Part shown: positions 38,449 through 46,592 of the stretch, in pieces
Layout: the number at the start of each line of letters is the position of its first letter
Numbering within the stretch: position 1 is the first letter of the stretch
Assembly (NCBI RefSeq): GCF_004798965.1
Contig: NZ_SDSD01000010.1
Location: forward strand, 1-64,000
Reading direction: 5' to 3'
DNA length: 64,000 nt
DNA from: Onishia niordana
GTDB taxonomy: Bacteria; Pseudomonadota; Gammaproteobacteria; Pseudomonadales; Halomonadaceae
The notes under the pieces: generated by a model
Database searches by the model: none
The model's input: only the letters and a program-made list of their open reading frames with translations
Told to the model about the DNA's origin: nothing
Made by a program: the position numbers and the translations under genes

Positions 38449-39477
38449 ATGCCGACTTACCTATCACGCCCTAACGTCTTGCCCTCGTCGCTGCGCACCG
38501 CGACGCTATCTCTGCTGACGCTCGGCCTCGCCGCTGCATCGCTGCCGGCCTACTCAGCCGGCATGGACTTTTCAAACGAATACAACGCCAACTCGATCCA
38601 TGCCCAAGGCGATGCCTGGTTCATAGACCGGGTTGAAACGCTGACCGATGGCGACGTCGACATCACCCTGCATACTGGCGCCGCACTGGGATTTCGCTCC
38701 GGGGATCACTTCTACGCCGTCACCGACAACGCCGTGCAGATTGCTGACACCCTCTCAGGCAGCCTCGGCGGCATCGACCCCATTTTCCTGCTCTCGTCGC
38801 TGCCATTCCTGGCCGACGACGCCGAATCGGCCCACCGCCTCTATGAGATCGCCCGGCCCGAGTACGCCAAGGTGTTCGAGGCCAACGACCAGATCCTGCT
38901 CTACGCCTCCCCCTGGCCGGCTAGCGGTATCTGGTCGAAGGAACCCGTCACCAGCATGGAGACGCTCGAAGGCCTCAAGATCCGCAGCTACGACCGCAAT
39001 GGTACCGCCACGCTGATGAACGCCGGCGCCTCACCGGTGAAGCTCTCCTGGGCCGACGTGGTGCCCCAGCTCGCCACCGGCGGCATCGAAGCGGTCCTCA
39101 CCTCAGCCGAGGCGGGTGCCAACGGCAACTTCTGGGAGCACCTGAGCGACTTCAATGCCATCCAGTACGCGATGCCGCTCAACATGGTGCACATGAACCG
39201 CGATGCCTTTGAGGCACTCAGTGAGGAAGAACAGCAGGCTGTGCTGCAGGCCGCTAAAGAAACCGACGCCCATAACTGGGAAGTCGTGAAGGAGCGCGTC
39301 GCAGAGAACTACGTCCAGCTCGAGGAGAACGGTGTCGCGATCCACGACCCGGTGCCGACCGACTTCCAGCAAAACCTCGAGGAGGCCGCACAACCGGTGA
39401 TCAACGACTGGGTCGAGAGCACCGGCGAGCGCGCCACTCGCATTCTCGAGGAGTTCCACCAAGAGAGTGACCAATGA
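38449..39477 (+). CDS. dctP: TRAP transporter substrate-binding protein (DctP family)
   Basis: A 342-residue periplasmic binding protein with a signal peptide (about residues 1-36, ending AYSA). Family pieces are GGIDPIFLLSSLPFLADD, KIRSYDRNGTATLMNAGASPVKLSWADVVPQLATGGIEAVLTSAEAG and NMVHMNRDAFEALSEEEQQAV. The conserved arginine of KIRSYDRNG would bind a carboxylate, so the ligand is probably an organic acid or amino-acid derivative. ATG 38449 has AAGGGG upstream. Its end overlaps dctQ in ATGA. Confidence 0.93.
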   Translation: MPTYLSRPNVLPSSLRTATLSLLTLGLAAASLPAYSAGMDFSNEYNANSIHAQGDAWFIDRVETLTDGDVDITLHTGAALGFRSGDHFYAVTDNAVQIADTLSGSLGGIDPIFLLSSLPFLADDAESAHRLYEIARPEYAKVFEANDQILLYASPWPASGIWSKEPVTSMETLEGLKIRSYDRNGTATLMNAGASPVKLSWADVVPQLATGGIEAVLTSAEAGANGNFWEHLSDFNAIQYAMPLNMVHMNRDAFEALSEEEQQAVLQAAKETDAHNWEVVKERVAENYVQLEENGVAIHDPVPTDFQQNLEEAAQPVINDWVESTGERATRILEEFHQESDQ

Positions 39478-40034
39478 GTTCACAGCATCGTCGTGACGGC
39501 GCTGTTTTCCCAAGCGTCGCCACCCTCCTGGTCGATCTCCTCGGCCGGCTGACCAGCGCCCTTGCGGCGCTGGGTGCCGGTCTGGCGATGCTGCTCGTGA
39601 TCTACATGCTTGGCCATATTCTGCTCGAAATCGGGCTACGCCTGTTCGGCCGCTCCACCTTCATCCTCGATGAGTACATCGGCTACGCCGTGGCGTCGAT
39701 GACCTTTCTCGGCATTCCCTACGCCCTGGAGAAGGGCGGCTTGATCCGCGTGGAGCTGGTGTTAAACCGACTGCCCCAGGCATGGCGCTGGCCGCTGGAA
39801 CTGCTCGCCAGCGTCTCGGCGCTACTGGCCTTCGGCTGGCTGGCCCGCTACTGGACCATCGCCGTAGAACGCAGCTTCCAGCGCGGCATCACCAGCGAAA
39901 CCCTGGCCGAGACGCCGCTGTGGATCCCGCAGGGCACCGTGCTGATCGGCCTCTACCTGCTGTGCCTGGTGCTGATCACTCGTACCCTTCGCATCCTGGT
40001 GCGGCGCAAAACCTTCGACAGCGGAGAAGACTGA
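39474..40034 (+). CDS. dctQ: TRAP transporter small permease (DctQ family)
   Basis: A 186-residue four-helix membrane protein with FILDEYIGYAVASMTFLGIPYALEKGGLIRVELVLNRLP, the DctQ signature loop. It overlaps dctP by 4 bases and ends immediately before dctM. It couples the binding protein to the large permease in sodium-driven uptake, which fits a halophile. Confidence 0.93.
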   Translation: MSSQHRRDGAVFPSVATLLVDLLGRLTSALAALGAGLAMLLVIYMLGHILLEIGLRLFGRSTFILDEYIGYAVASMTFLGIPYALEKGGLIRVELVLNRLPQAWRWPLELLASVSALLAFGWLARYWTIAVERSFQRGITSETLAETPLWIPQGTVLIGLYLLCLVLITRTLRILVRRKTFDSGED

Positions 40035-41339
40035 ATGGAAACCCTATTAGTCGGGGCCGGTGTCATCGGCCTGCTGCTCGTCGTGCTCGCGCTGGGCAGT
40101 TGGGTGTTCGCCGGTCTGGTGATCGCGGCCATGCTATCGCTTTGGGGGCTTGGCGACTTCGACGCCAACCGCATCGGCCTGATCCTCTCCAAGATCATGT
40201 TCCGCGCCGCCAACAGCTGGGAGCTCTCGGCGATACCGCTGTTCATCCTGATGGGTGAGCTGATTTTCCGCTCCAACATCTCCGAACGGCTTTTCCGCGG
40301 CCTGACCCCACTTACGCGACACATGCCTGGTGGCATCCTGCACACCAACGTACTGGGCTGTACGCTGTTTGCCGCCGTCAGTGGCTCGAGCGCCGCCACC
40401 ACCGCCACCATCGGCAAGATCACCACCCGCGAGCTGGAAGAGCGGCATTACGACCGCAACCTCTCGATCGGCTCGCTGGCCGGTGCCGGTAGCCTGGGGC
40501 TTCTGATCCCGCCGTCGATCGTGATGATCGTCTATGGCGTGCAGGCCGAAGTCTCGATCAGCAAGCTGTTCATGGCCGGCGTGCTGCCAGGCCTGCTGAT
40601 CGCCGTCCTGTATATCGGTTATGTGGCGCTGCGTTGCATGGCCAATCCGCGCCTTGCTCCCAAGGCCGCCGATACCGGCAGCAGCATCTTCCAGGCGCTG
40701 CGCGACCTCGCCCCGGTACTGGGGCTGATCGTGATCGTCCTCGGCGCCATCTATACCGGCATCGCCACGCCTTCCGAGGCAGCCGCTGTGGGTTGCGCGG
40801 CCACACTGGCGCTGCTGCTGTGGGAGCGTCAGCTCACCTTTACGCTATTCATGGACGCCCTGCGCGGAGCGCTGATCAGCGCGGTGATGGTGTGCAGCCT
40901 GCTGGTGGCCGCGGCACTGCTGTCCACCGCCATGGGTTACCTGCACCTGCCTCGAGAACTGGCGGGCTGGATTGCCGAGCAATCCTTCTCGCCGATCGCC
41001 CTGCTGCTGGCCCTGGCCGTGTTCTACGTGCTGCTGGGGCTGTTTCTGGATGGCATCTCGATCACCGTGATGAGCCTGCCCATCACCCTGCCGATTATCA
41101 TTCAGGCCGGCTACGACCCGCTGTGGTTCGGTGTCTTCCTGGTGATCATGGTGGAGCTGGGGCAGATCACCCCGCCGGTGGGCTTCAACCTCTTCGTGCT
41201 GCAGAGCCTGACCGGCGAGAGCATCGGACGTGTGGCCCTTGCCGCCGCCCCCTTCTTCGTCCTGATGTGCGTGGCGGCATTGATCATCAGCGTATGGCCG
41301 AGCATCGCGCTATGGCTACCCACGGTGCTTTCAGGGTAA
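40035..41339 (+). CDS. dctM: TRAP transporter large permease (DctM family)
   Basis: A 434-residue permease of about 12 helices. SGSSAATTATIGKIT and GLLIPPSIVMIVYG are DctM family blocks, with LGLFLDGISITVMSLPITLPII and GQITPPVGFNLFVLQ in the second half. It starts directly after the dctQ stop. A hairpin follows, so dctPQM is probably one three-gene transcript. Confidence 0.95.
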   Translation: METLLVGAGVIGLLLVVLALGSWVFAGLVIAAMLSLWGLGDFDANRIGLILSKIMFRAANSWELSAIPLFILMGELIFRSNISERLFRGLTPLTRHMPGGILHTNVLGCTLFAAVSGSSAATTATIGKITTRELEERHYDRNLSIGSLAGAGSLGLLIPPSIVMIVYGVQAEVSISKLFMAGVLPGLLIAVLYIGYVALRCMANPRLAPKAADTGSSIFQALRDLAPVLGLIVIVLGAIYTGIATPSEAAAVGCAATLALLLWERQLTFTLFMDALRGALISAVMVCSLLVAAALLSTAMGYLHLPRELAGWIAEQSFSPIALLLALAVFYVLLGLFLDGISITVMSLPITLPIIIQAGYDPLWFGVFLVIMVELGQITPPVGFNLFVLQSLTGESIGRVALAAAPFFVLMCVAALIISVWPSIALWLPTVLSG

Positions 41340-41383
41340 TACGCCACGAACGGCCACATCGCCTCCACATCGGCACATGAGCG

Positions 41384-41403
41384 TCGCCCCCTTTTGGGGG
41401 CGA
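41384..41403 (+). terminator. Hairpin after dctM
   Basis: TCGCCCCC-tttt-GGGGGCGA, a perfect 8-bp stem followed by TGGCTTTTCTGG, 44 bases past dctM. It probably ends the TRAP operon. Confidence 0.65.
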
Positions 41404-41485
41404 TGGCTTTTCTGGCCTCAGAGATCCGCTGCCGACAGGCCTGTTCGAAGCGCTCGCGCACCGCCCCCCCACATGCGACGTCACC

Positions 41486-41531
41486 TCAGGAAAAACCGCC
41501 AATCATGCGGGGACAAATCAGGAAAAACCGC
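41486..41531. promoter_or_regulatory. 14-bp direct repeats upstream of the MDR/racemase operon
   Basis: TCAGGAAAAACCGC occurs at 41486-41499 and again at 41518-41531, exactly 32 bases apart (three helical turns), 66 bases before the gene at 41598. This spacing suits a regulator bound on one face of the DNA. The regulator is unknown. Confidence 0.55.
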
Positions 41532-41597
41532 TGATGGTGCGCGTTGGAGACTTTGCTATCGTCAAGCTTGAATCCACTCGACACGAGGAGCTAGCCG

Positions 41598-42788
41598 ATG
41601 AGCACTGAACCCCTGTCCAAGGAGATCCCCTCCACCATGGCGGCCATGCTGCTGGCCGGCCATGGCGACATCGACCAGCTCGTCTACCACGAGGACGTGC
41701 CGGTGCCCCGACCGGGGCATGGCGAGGTGCTGGTGCGCGTCACCGCGACGGCCAAGAACAACACCGATCGCAAGGCGCGTGAGGGGCTCTACCCGACCAA
41801 GGACAAGGGCGAGGTGACCTCCTTTGCCATGGGCGGCTCGCCGACCCTTAACTTCCCGCGCATCCAGGGCGCCGATGTGGTCGGCCATGTGGTGGCGGTC
41901 GGCGACGGCGTGGCCAGCCTTCGGATCGGCGAACGCGGCCTTCTCGATTTCAACCTCTACCCCGATGCCCGGCCTGACCTGAACCTGGTGCCGGACTACT
42001 ACGGCCACGGCGCCGACGGCGGCTTCGCCGAGTACATCGCGGTACCCTCGGATCAGTTCCATGCGGTCAGCAACCCGGGGCTTCACGACGCCGAGCTTGC
42101 CTCCATGGGCATGTGCTCCTACCAGACCGCTTACCACATGATGACCTCGGCCAAGGTCTCGGCCGGCGAGCGGGTGCTGGTCACCGGCGCCAGCGGTGGC
42201 GTGGGCACGGCGCTGATCCAGCTGTGCCGGGTTGTCGGCGCTATCCCCTACGCGCTTAGCCAGCCGGACAAGGCCGATGCCCTGCTCGCGCTGGGCGCCG
42301 AGGCGGTGCTGGATCGCGGCGACATGACCGATTTCACCGAGCAGGTGAAGGCCTTGACCGGCGGCGCGCCCATCGATGCGGTGATGGACCTGGTCGGCGG
42401 CGAGATGACTGATCGTTTCATCGACGCCATGATCTTCGACATGCGCCATCGCAGCACTTACCCGCGTCTCTCCATCGCCGGGGCCAGCGGCGGCAACCTG
42501 AGCGAGATCATGTGGACGCGCATCTACCTCTATCAGGTGCAGATCTTCGGCGTGTCCCACGGCACTCGCGAGGAAGCCGAGCAGCTCATCGAGTGGATCC
42601 GCGGCGGTCAGTTGAAGCCGGTACTGCACGCGGCTTTCAGGCTCTCCGCGTTGCACGACGCCGAGCGTTACTTCGTCAATCGTGGCAGCCATTACCTGGG
42701 CAAGATCGTGATCGTGCCCGATGCTCAGTGGCCTGAACACGGCGCTCCCTTCGCCCTGAAAGACGCCCCGCAGGAGAACGCCTCATGA
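41598..42788 (+). CDS. MDR-family NAD(P)-dependent quinone oxidoreductase-like protein
   Basis: A 396-residue medium-chain dehydrogenase/reductase. The N-terminal GroES-like domain has HEDVPVPRPGHGEVLVRVTATAKNNTD, and the Rossmann domain has VLVTGASGGVGTALIQL near residue 195. The usual catalytic zinc ligands (GHE with Cys) and the structural four-cysteine lobe are absent, so it belongs with the zinc-free quinone/enoyl reductase group. It overlaps the next gene in ATGA and so is probably in the same pathway. The substrate is unknown. Confidence 0.8.
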   Translation: MSTEPLSKEIPSTMAAMLLAGHGDIDQLVYHEDVPVPRPGHGEVLVRVTATAKNNTDRKAREGLYPTKDKGEVTSFAMGGSPTLNFPRIQGADVVGHVVAVGDGVASLRIGERGLLDFNLYPDARPDLNLVPDYYGHGADGGFAEYIAVPSDQFHAVSNPGLHDAELASMGMCSYQTAYHMMTSAKVSAGERVLVTGASGGVGTALIQLCRVVGAIPYALSQPDKADALLALGAEAVLDRGDMTDFTEQVKALTGGAPIDAVMDLVGGEMTDRFIDAMIFDMRHRSTYPRLSIAGASGGNLSEIMWTRIYLYQVQIFGVSHGTREEAEQLIEWIRGGQLKPVLHAAFRLSALHDAERYFVNRGSHYLGKIVIVPDAQWPEHGAPFALKDAPQENAS

Positions 42789-43819
42789 GCCAACCGCTGA
42801 GTTTCCAGTTGATCGACACCCATGCCGGGGGCGACGTCAGCCGTATCGTCATCGGTGGCATCGCGCCGCTACCCGGCGCCAGCGTGCGCGAGCAAATGCA
42901 CTATCTCCGCGATGATGCCGACGGTCTGCGCCGACTACTGCTCGAGGAACCCTACGGGATTCCGGAAATGTCGGTGGATTTGATCGTGCCGGCCACCGAT
43001 CCGGCAGCCGCGGCGGGCTACATCATCATGGAAGTGATGGGCTACCCCATCTATTCCGGCTCCAATACCCTATGCACCGCCACGGCGGTACTGGAAAGCG
43101 GCATCGTGCCCAAGCGGGAGGGGCGCCAGCACTTCGCCCTCGAGTCGCCGGCCGGGCTGGTGCAGATCGAGGCGCGGGTCGAGAACGGCGTAGTCGAGGC
43201 CATCACCTGCGAGGGGCTACCCAGCTATATCGATACCTACCGGGCCCGCATTCAGGTACCCGGCATCGGCGAGGTGACCTACTCGATCGCCTACTCGGGG
43301 GGCTTTTATGCGCTAATAGATGCCGGCGCGCTCGGCTTCTCGCTGGTCCGCGAGGAGGAGCGGGCACTGGCTGACTGTGCCCACAAGATCGTCGAGGCCA
43401 TTAAAGCCGAACGCGGCTTCTCCCACTACAGCCTTGGCGACGTGGGCCCCCTGCCCTTCCTGCACTTCATGGGCCCGGTCGAGCAGGTCGCAGAAGACTT
43501 CTATCGCTCGCGCTCGACCACCTACGTACACCCGGGCGTGATCTGTCGCAGTACCACCGGCACCGGCACCTCGGCGCGCCTGGCACTGATGCACCACGAG
43601 GGGAGCATCCAGCCCGGTGACAAGTTGGAAACGGTATCGCTGCGCGAGACAGGCTTCATCGGTGAGTTCACCGGCACGCACCTGGAAGGTGATCAAGCGG
43701 TGGTCGAGAACACCATCACCGGCAAGAGCTACGTGCTCGCCCGCTCGGAAATCGTCGTCAACTGCGACGACCCGATGGTGGAGTGCCAAGGGCTGCGCCA
43801 TATTCTGACGCAGGGCTAG
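42785..43819 (+). CDS. Proline racemase superfamily enzyme with Ser/Thr in place of both catalytic Cys
   Basis: A 344-residue protein of the proline racemase / 4-hydroxyproline epimerase / trans-3-hydroxyproline dehydratase superfamily. The first motif, normally MCGHxT, reads YSGSNTLCTAT near residue 95. The second, normally SPCGTGTSA, reads RSTTGTGTSARLA near 255. Both acid/base cysteines are thus replaced, by Ser and Thr. Thr at the second place is known in trans-3-hydroxyproline dehydratases, which favours a dehydratase over a racemase. It is coupled to the MDR gene upstream. No hydroxyproline pathway genes lie nearby, so function is open. Confidence 0.8.
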   Translation: MSQPLSFQLIDTHAGGDVSRIVIGGIAPLPGASVREQMHYLRDDADGLRRLLLEEPYGIPEMSVDLIVPATDPAAAAGYIIMEVMGYPIYSGSNTLCTATAVLESGIVPKREGRQHFALESPAGLVQIEARVENGVVEAITCEGLPSYIDTYRARIQVPGIGEVTYSIAYSGGFYALIDAGALGFSLVREEERALADCAHKIVEAIKAERGFSHYSLGDVGPLPFLHFMGPVEQVAEDFYRSRSTTYVHPGVICRSTTGTGTSARLALMHHEGSIQPGDKLETVSLRETGFIGEFTGTHLEGDQAVVENTITGKSYVLARSEIVVNCDDPMVECQGLRHILTQG

Positions 43820-43827
43820 CAAGCAAC

Positions 43828-43867
43828 AGGAAAGGAAAGAGAAAAGAGGAAAGAGGAAAGAGAGAAG
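43828..43867. repeat. 40-base pure purine tract
   Basis: An uninterrupted run of G and A, made of GGAAA/GAGAAA-type repeats, lies between the convergent racemase-like gene and the sigma-54 regulator. It takes the place where a terminator would be expected, and no hairpin is visible. Confidence 0.85.
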
Positions 43868-43880
43868 CGCCAGGCGATGC

Positions 43881-45332
43881 TTATGATGCCGGCTGGATAC
43901 GCAGCCCATGGCGCTGCATCTTGCGCACGACGCTTGGCTGGCTGATCCCCAGCCGCTCGGCAATGGCATAGCTGCTGGCAAGCTCACTACATAGCGCGGC
44001 CAATATCTCGCGCTCGGTGCGCGCCAGAGCGTCCTTGAGCCCTTCGCCCTCAGCCAATTGCCGCCCGGCATCCCCCTCGACAGTAGCCTTAAGCGCCCGG
44101 GGCTCACGCCTATGTGGCTCACTGAGGCCCGACAGCACATCCGCCTCGGGCGTCGAGATCACGCCTCCAGGCGCTGACAACCAAGCGCGCTCCAGCCAGT
44201 TTTCCAGTTCGCGCACATTGCCCGGCCAGTCACGGCCCATCAGCTCCTGCCACACACCACTATCCAGAATCTTGTCACCGCCGTAGCGATGATTGAGCTG
44301 CTTGAGCTGTCGCTCGACCAACCCCGGAATATCCTCACGGCGCTCCCGCAGCGGTGGCAGAGTCACGGGGATCACGTTCAGCCGGTAGTAAAGATCGAGC
44401 CGGAAGCGGCCCTCCTCCACCGCCTCGGCCAGGTTCTGGTTGGTGGCCACCACCAGCCGGAAGTCGACCCGACGTGGCGTGGTGTCGCCCAGCCGCATCA
44501 GGCTGCCGTCTTGAATGACCTTGAGCAGCTTGGTCTGCATGGCAAGCGGTAACTCGCCGATCTCATCGAGGAAGAGGGTGCCACCGGCCGCCTGCTCCAA
44601 GAGCCCCGCCTTGCCCTTGGGGTTGCTGCCGCTGAAGGCCCCCGGCTGATAGCCAAACATCTCCGACTCGAACAGGCTCTCGGGAATGGCGCCGCAGTTG
44701 ACGTCGATGAAGGGGCCCTCTCCCCGGGCGCTCCAGCGATGCAGCTGGCGCGCGAAGGCCGTCTTGCCCACGCCGGACTCCCCCAGCATCAGCACATTGG
44801 CATCGCTTGGCGCCACGCGCTTAAGCAGCAAGGCGATCTCCTGCATCACCCCGCTGCGCACCTCAAGCACACCTTTGAGACTCGAAAGCCCCGGGTCCAG
44901 CTCGCCAGTGGCGGCTCCCTCGCCGAGGCTACGCTTGAGGTGGTCACTGAAGCGCTGCTGCAGCAAGGCGTACTCCTCCTGCAGCAGCTGCAGGTCGGTC
45001 AAGTCCATCGAGCGGCTGACCACACAGGCCAGTTGCCCTTCGCTGAACACCGGATGCGCCTGGGCGATGACCCGCCGGCCGGTGCCCGTATGCTGCAAGA
45101 GCTGCGCCGGCTTGCCGGTGCGCAGTACCTCGAGACTGACCGAGGGCTTGAGGACCCCCTGCTCGACCAGCGTGCGAACATTGCTGCCGATAAGCGTCTC
45201 GCAGGACATGCCATAGACGGCGGCAGCGCCGGGGCTTACGTCTCTCACCCGACCGCTGGCATCGACCAGGAAAAAGTGATCATGCGCGGTGTCGATGATG
45301 GTCCTGAGAATAGCGTTGTCCAGCTCGCTCAT
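43881..45332 (-). CDS. Sigma-54-dependent activator: PAS, AAA+ and TyrR-like HTH
   Basis: A 483-residue enhancer-binding protein. An N-terminal PAS domain (about 5-115, HDHFFLVDASGRVRDVSPGAAAVYGMS) probably senses a small ligand. The AAA+ domain has Walker A GESGVGKTAFA near 187, FDVNCGAIPESLFESE-type sequence, the sigma-54 loop as GAFSGS instead of GAFTGA, and Walker B GGTLFLDEIGELP. The C-terminal HTH (YAIAERLGISQPSVVRKMQRHGL) is TyrR-like rather than Fis-like. ATG 45332 is used; an upstream TTG at 45362 is in frame. It is divergent from the gbuA operon, whose control region has a -24/-12 promoter, so it is the probable activator. Confidence 0.9.
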   Translation of the reverse strand: MSELDNAILRTIIDTAHDHFFLVDASGRVRDVSPGAAAVYGMSCETLIGSNVRTLVEQGVLKPSVSLEVLRTGKPAQLLQHTGTGRRVIAQAHPVFSEGQLACVVSRSMDLTDLQLLQEEYALLQQRFSDHLKRSLGEGAATGELDPGLSSLKGVLEVRSGVMQEIALLLKRVAPSDANVLMLGESGVGKTAFARQLHRWSARGEGPFIDVNCGAIPESLFESEMFGYQPGAFSGSNPKGKAGLLEQAAGGTLFLDEIGELPLAMQTKLLKVIQDGSLMRLGDTTPRRVDFRLVVATNQNLAEAVEEGRFRLDLYYRLNVIPVTLPPLRERREDIPGLVERQLKQLNHRYGGDKILDSGVWQELMGRDWPGNVRELENWLERAWLSAPGGVISTPEADVLSGLSEPHRREPRALKATVEGDAGRQLAEGEGLKDALARTEREILAALCSELASSYAIAERLGISQPSVVRKMQRHGLRIQPAS

Positions 45333-45382
45333 GAGATGCCACCCGATACATTTTTGAATCAATGATACGAGAGTGCATCATC

Positions 45383-45406
45383 AAGTGCCTGTCAGGCAAT
45401 GCACTT
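45383..45406. promoter_or_regulatory. Candidate upstream activator site for the gbuA operon
   Basis: AAGTGC-N12-GCACTT with the perfect inner palindrome GCCTGTCAGGC (45387-45397). Flanking GTGCATCATC and TTGCATCAC extend partial symmetry on both sides. Its centre is about 75 bases upstream of the -12 element, a usual distance for a sigma-54 activator, and about 60 bases from the regulator start. Confidence 0.65.
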
Positions 45407-45452
45407 TTGCATCACCTCTGACGAAACGCCTTACTATTCAATCAACTAAAAG

Positions 45453-45470
45453 TTGGCATAATTCCTGCTT
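45453..45470 (+). promoter_or_regulatory. Sigma-54 (-24/-12) promoter of the gbuA operon
   Basis: TTGGCATAATTCCTGCTT has GG (45455-45456) and GC (45467-45468) separated by exactly 10 bases, with the TTGGCA half matching the consensus. It lies 112 bases before gbuA and next to a divergent sigma-54 activator. Confidence 0.8.
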
Positions 45471-45581
45471 GATAAACACCAACAAGGCATTCTCTGTGCA
45501 CGTCTGACCTCTCAGCACACCTGGCAACGACGCCTGCCGAGGGATGCCTTGAAGACCGACACCAAGAACAAGGAGCAGGAC

Positions 45582-46532
45582 ATGAGCGACTTCAATCAAC
45601 CGCTGGGTGGCAACGACATGCCGCGTTTCGGTGGGCCGGCGACCATGATGCGCCTGCCGGCACAGCAATCGGCCGCGGGTCTCGACGCTGCCTTCATCGG
45701 CATTCCGCTGGACATCGGCACCTCGAATCGCCCCGGGGCCCGCATGGGGCCGCGCCAGATTCGCGATGAGTCCCGCATGCTGCGTCCCTACAACATGGCG
45801 ACCCGCGCCGCGCCCTTCGACAGCCTGCAAGTGGCCGATATCGGTGACGTGCCGATCAACACCTTCCACCTGCCCAAGAGCATCGACATCATCAGCGACT
45901 TCTACGATGAGGTCCTGTCACATGGCTGTGTACCGCTCTCGCTGGGGGGCGATCACACCGCGACGCTGCCGGTACTGCGTGCCATCGCCAAGAAGCACGG
46001 TCCGGTGGGCCTGATTCATATCGATGCCCATGCCGACGTCAACGATCACATGTTCGGCGAGCCGATCGCCCATGGCACGCCGATGCGGCGCGCCCAGGAA
46101 GAAGGCCTGCTCGACAGCCGCCGCGTCGTCCAGATCGGCCTGCGTGGCACCGGCTATTCGGCCGAGGACTTCGACTGGTGTCGCGACCAGGGCTTCCGCG
46201 TGGTCACCGCCGAGCAGTGCTGGCACAAGTCGCTCGAGCCGCTGATGGCCGAGGTGCGTGAACAGATGGGCGATGGCCCGGTGTACATCACCTTCGATAT
46301 CGACGGCCTCGATCCGGCCTTCGCGCCGGGCACCGGCACCGTAGAGGCTGGCGGCCTGACCATGCCGCAGGGCATGGAGATCGTCCGTGGTGCCCAGGGC
46401 CTCAATGTGGTCGGCGGCGATCTTATGGAAGTCGCGCCTCCTTATGACCCCAGCGGCAACACCGCGCTGATGGGCGCCACCCTGCTCTACGAGATGCTCT
46501 GCATCCTGCCCGGCGTCAAGCACCGGGACTGA
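45582..46532 (+). CDS. gbuA: 4-guanidinobutyrase (ureohydrolase family)
   Basis: A 316-residue manganese ureohydrolase that should split 4-guanidinobutyrate into GABA and urea. The metal motifs are GGDHT near 125, HIDAHADVND near 148 and FDIDGLDPAFAPGTGT near 237. The opening QPLGGNDMPRFGGPATMMRLP and the stretch CWHKSLEPLMAEVRE closely match Pseudomonas aeruginosa GbuA as I remember it, more than agmatinase or guanidinopropionase. ATG 45582 has AGGAG upstream; a TTG at 45549 is also in frame. It is the first gene behind the sigma-54 promoter. Confidence 0.88.
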   Translation: MSDFNQPLGGNDMPRFGGPATMMRLPAQQSAAGLDAAFIGIPLDIGTSNRPGARMGPRQIRDESRMLRPYNMATRAAPFDSLQVADIGDVPINTFHLPKSIDIISDFYDEVLSHGCVPLSLGGDHTATLPVLRAIAKKHGPVGLIHIDAHADVNDHMFGEPIAHGTPMRRAQEEGLLDSRRVVQIGLRGTGYSAEDFDWCRDQGFRVVTAEQCWHKSLEPLMAEVREQMGDGPVYITFDIDGLDPAFAPGTGTVEAGGLTMPQGMEIVRGAQGLNVVGGDLMEVAPPYDPSGNTALMGATLLYEMLCILPGVKHRD

Positions 46533-46592
46533 GCGTCAAGCGCTACGCACTGCCCAAGCAATACCCATTACAACTCCAACAGGTCATACTTC

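Noticed and set aside
38220..38474. Plus-strand 84-codon frame upstream of dctP
   Set aside because: No RBS, no homology that I recognise, and it runs out of frame into dctP.
41550..41575. A sigma-54 promoter before the MDR gene (TTGGAGACTTTGCT)
   Set aside because: GG and GC are only 7 bases apart instead of 10.
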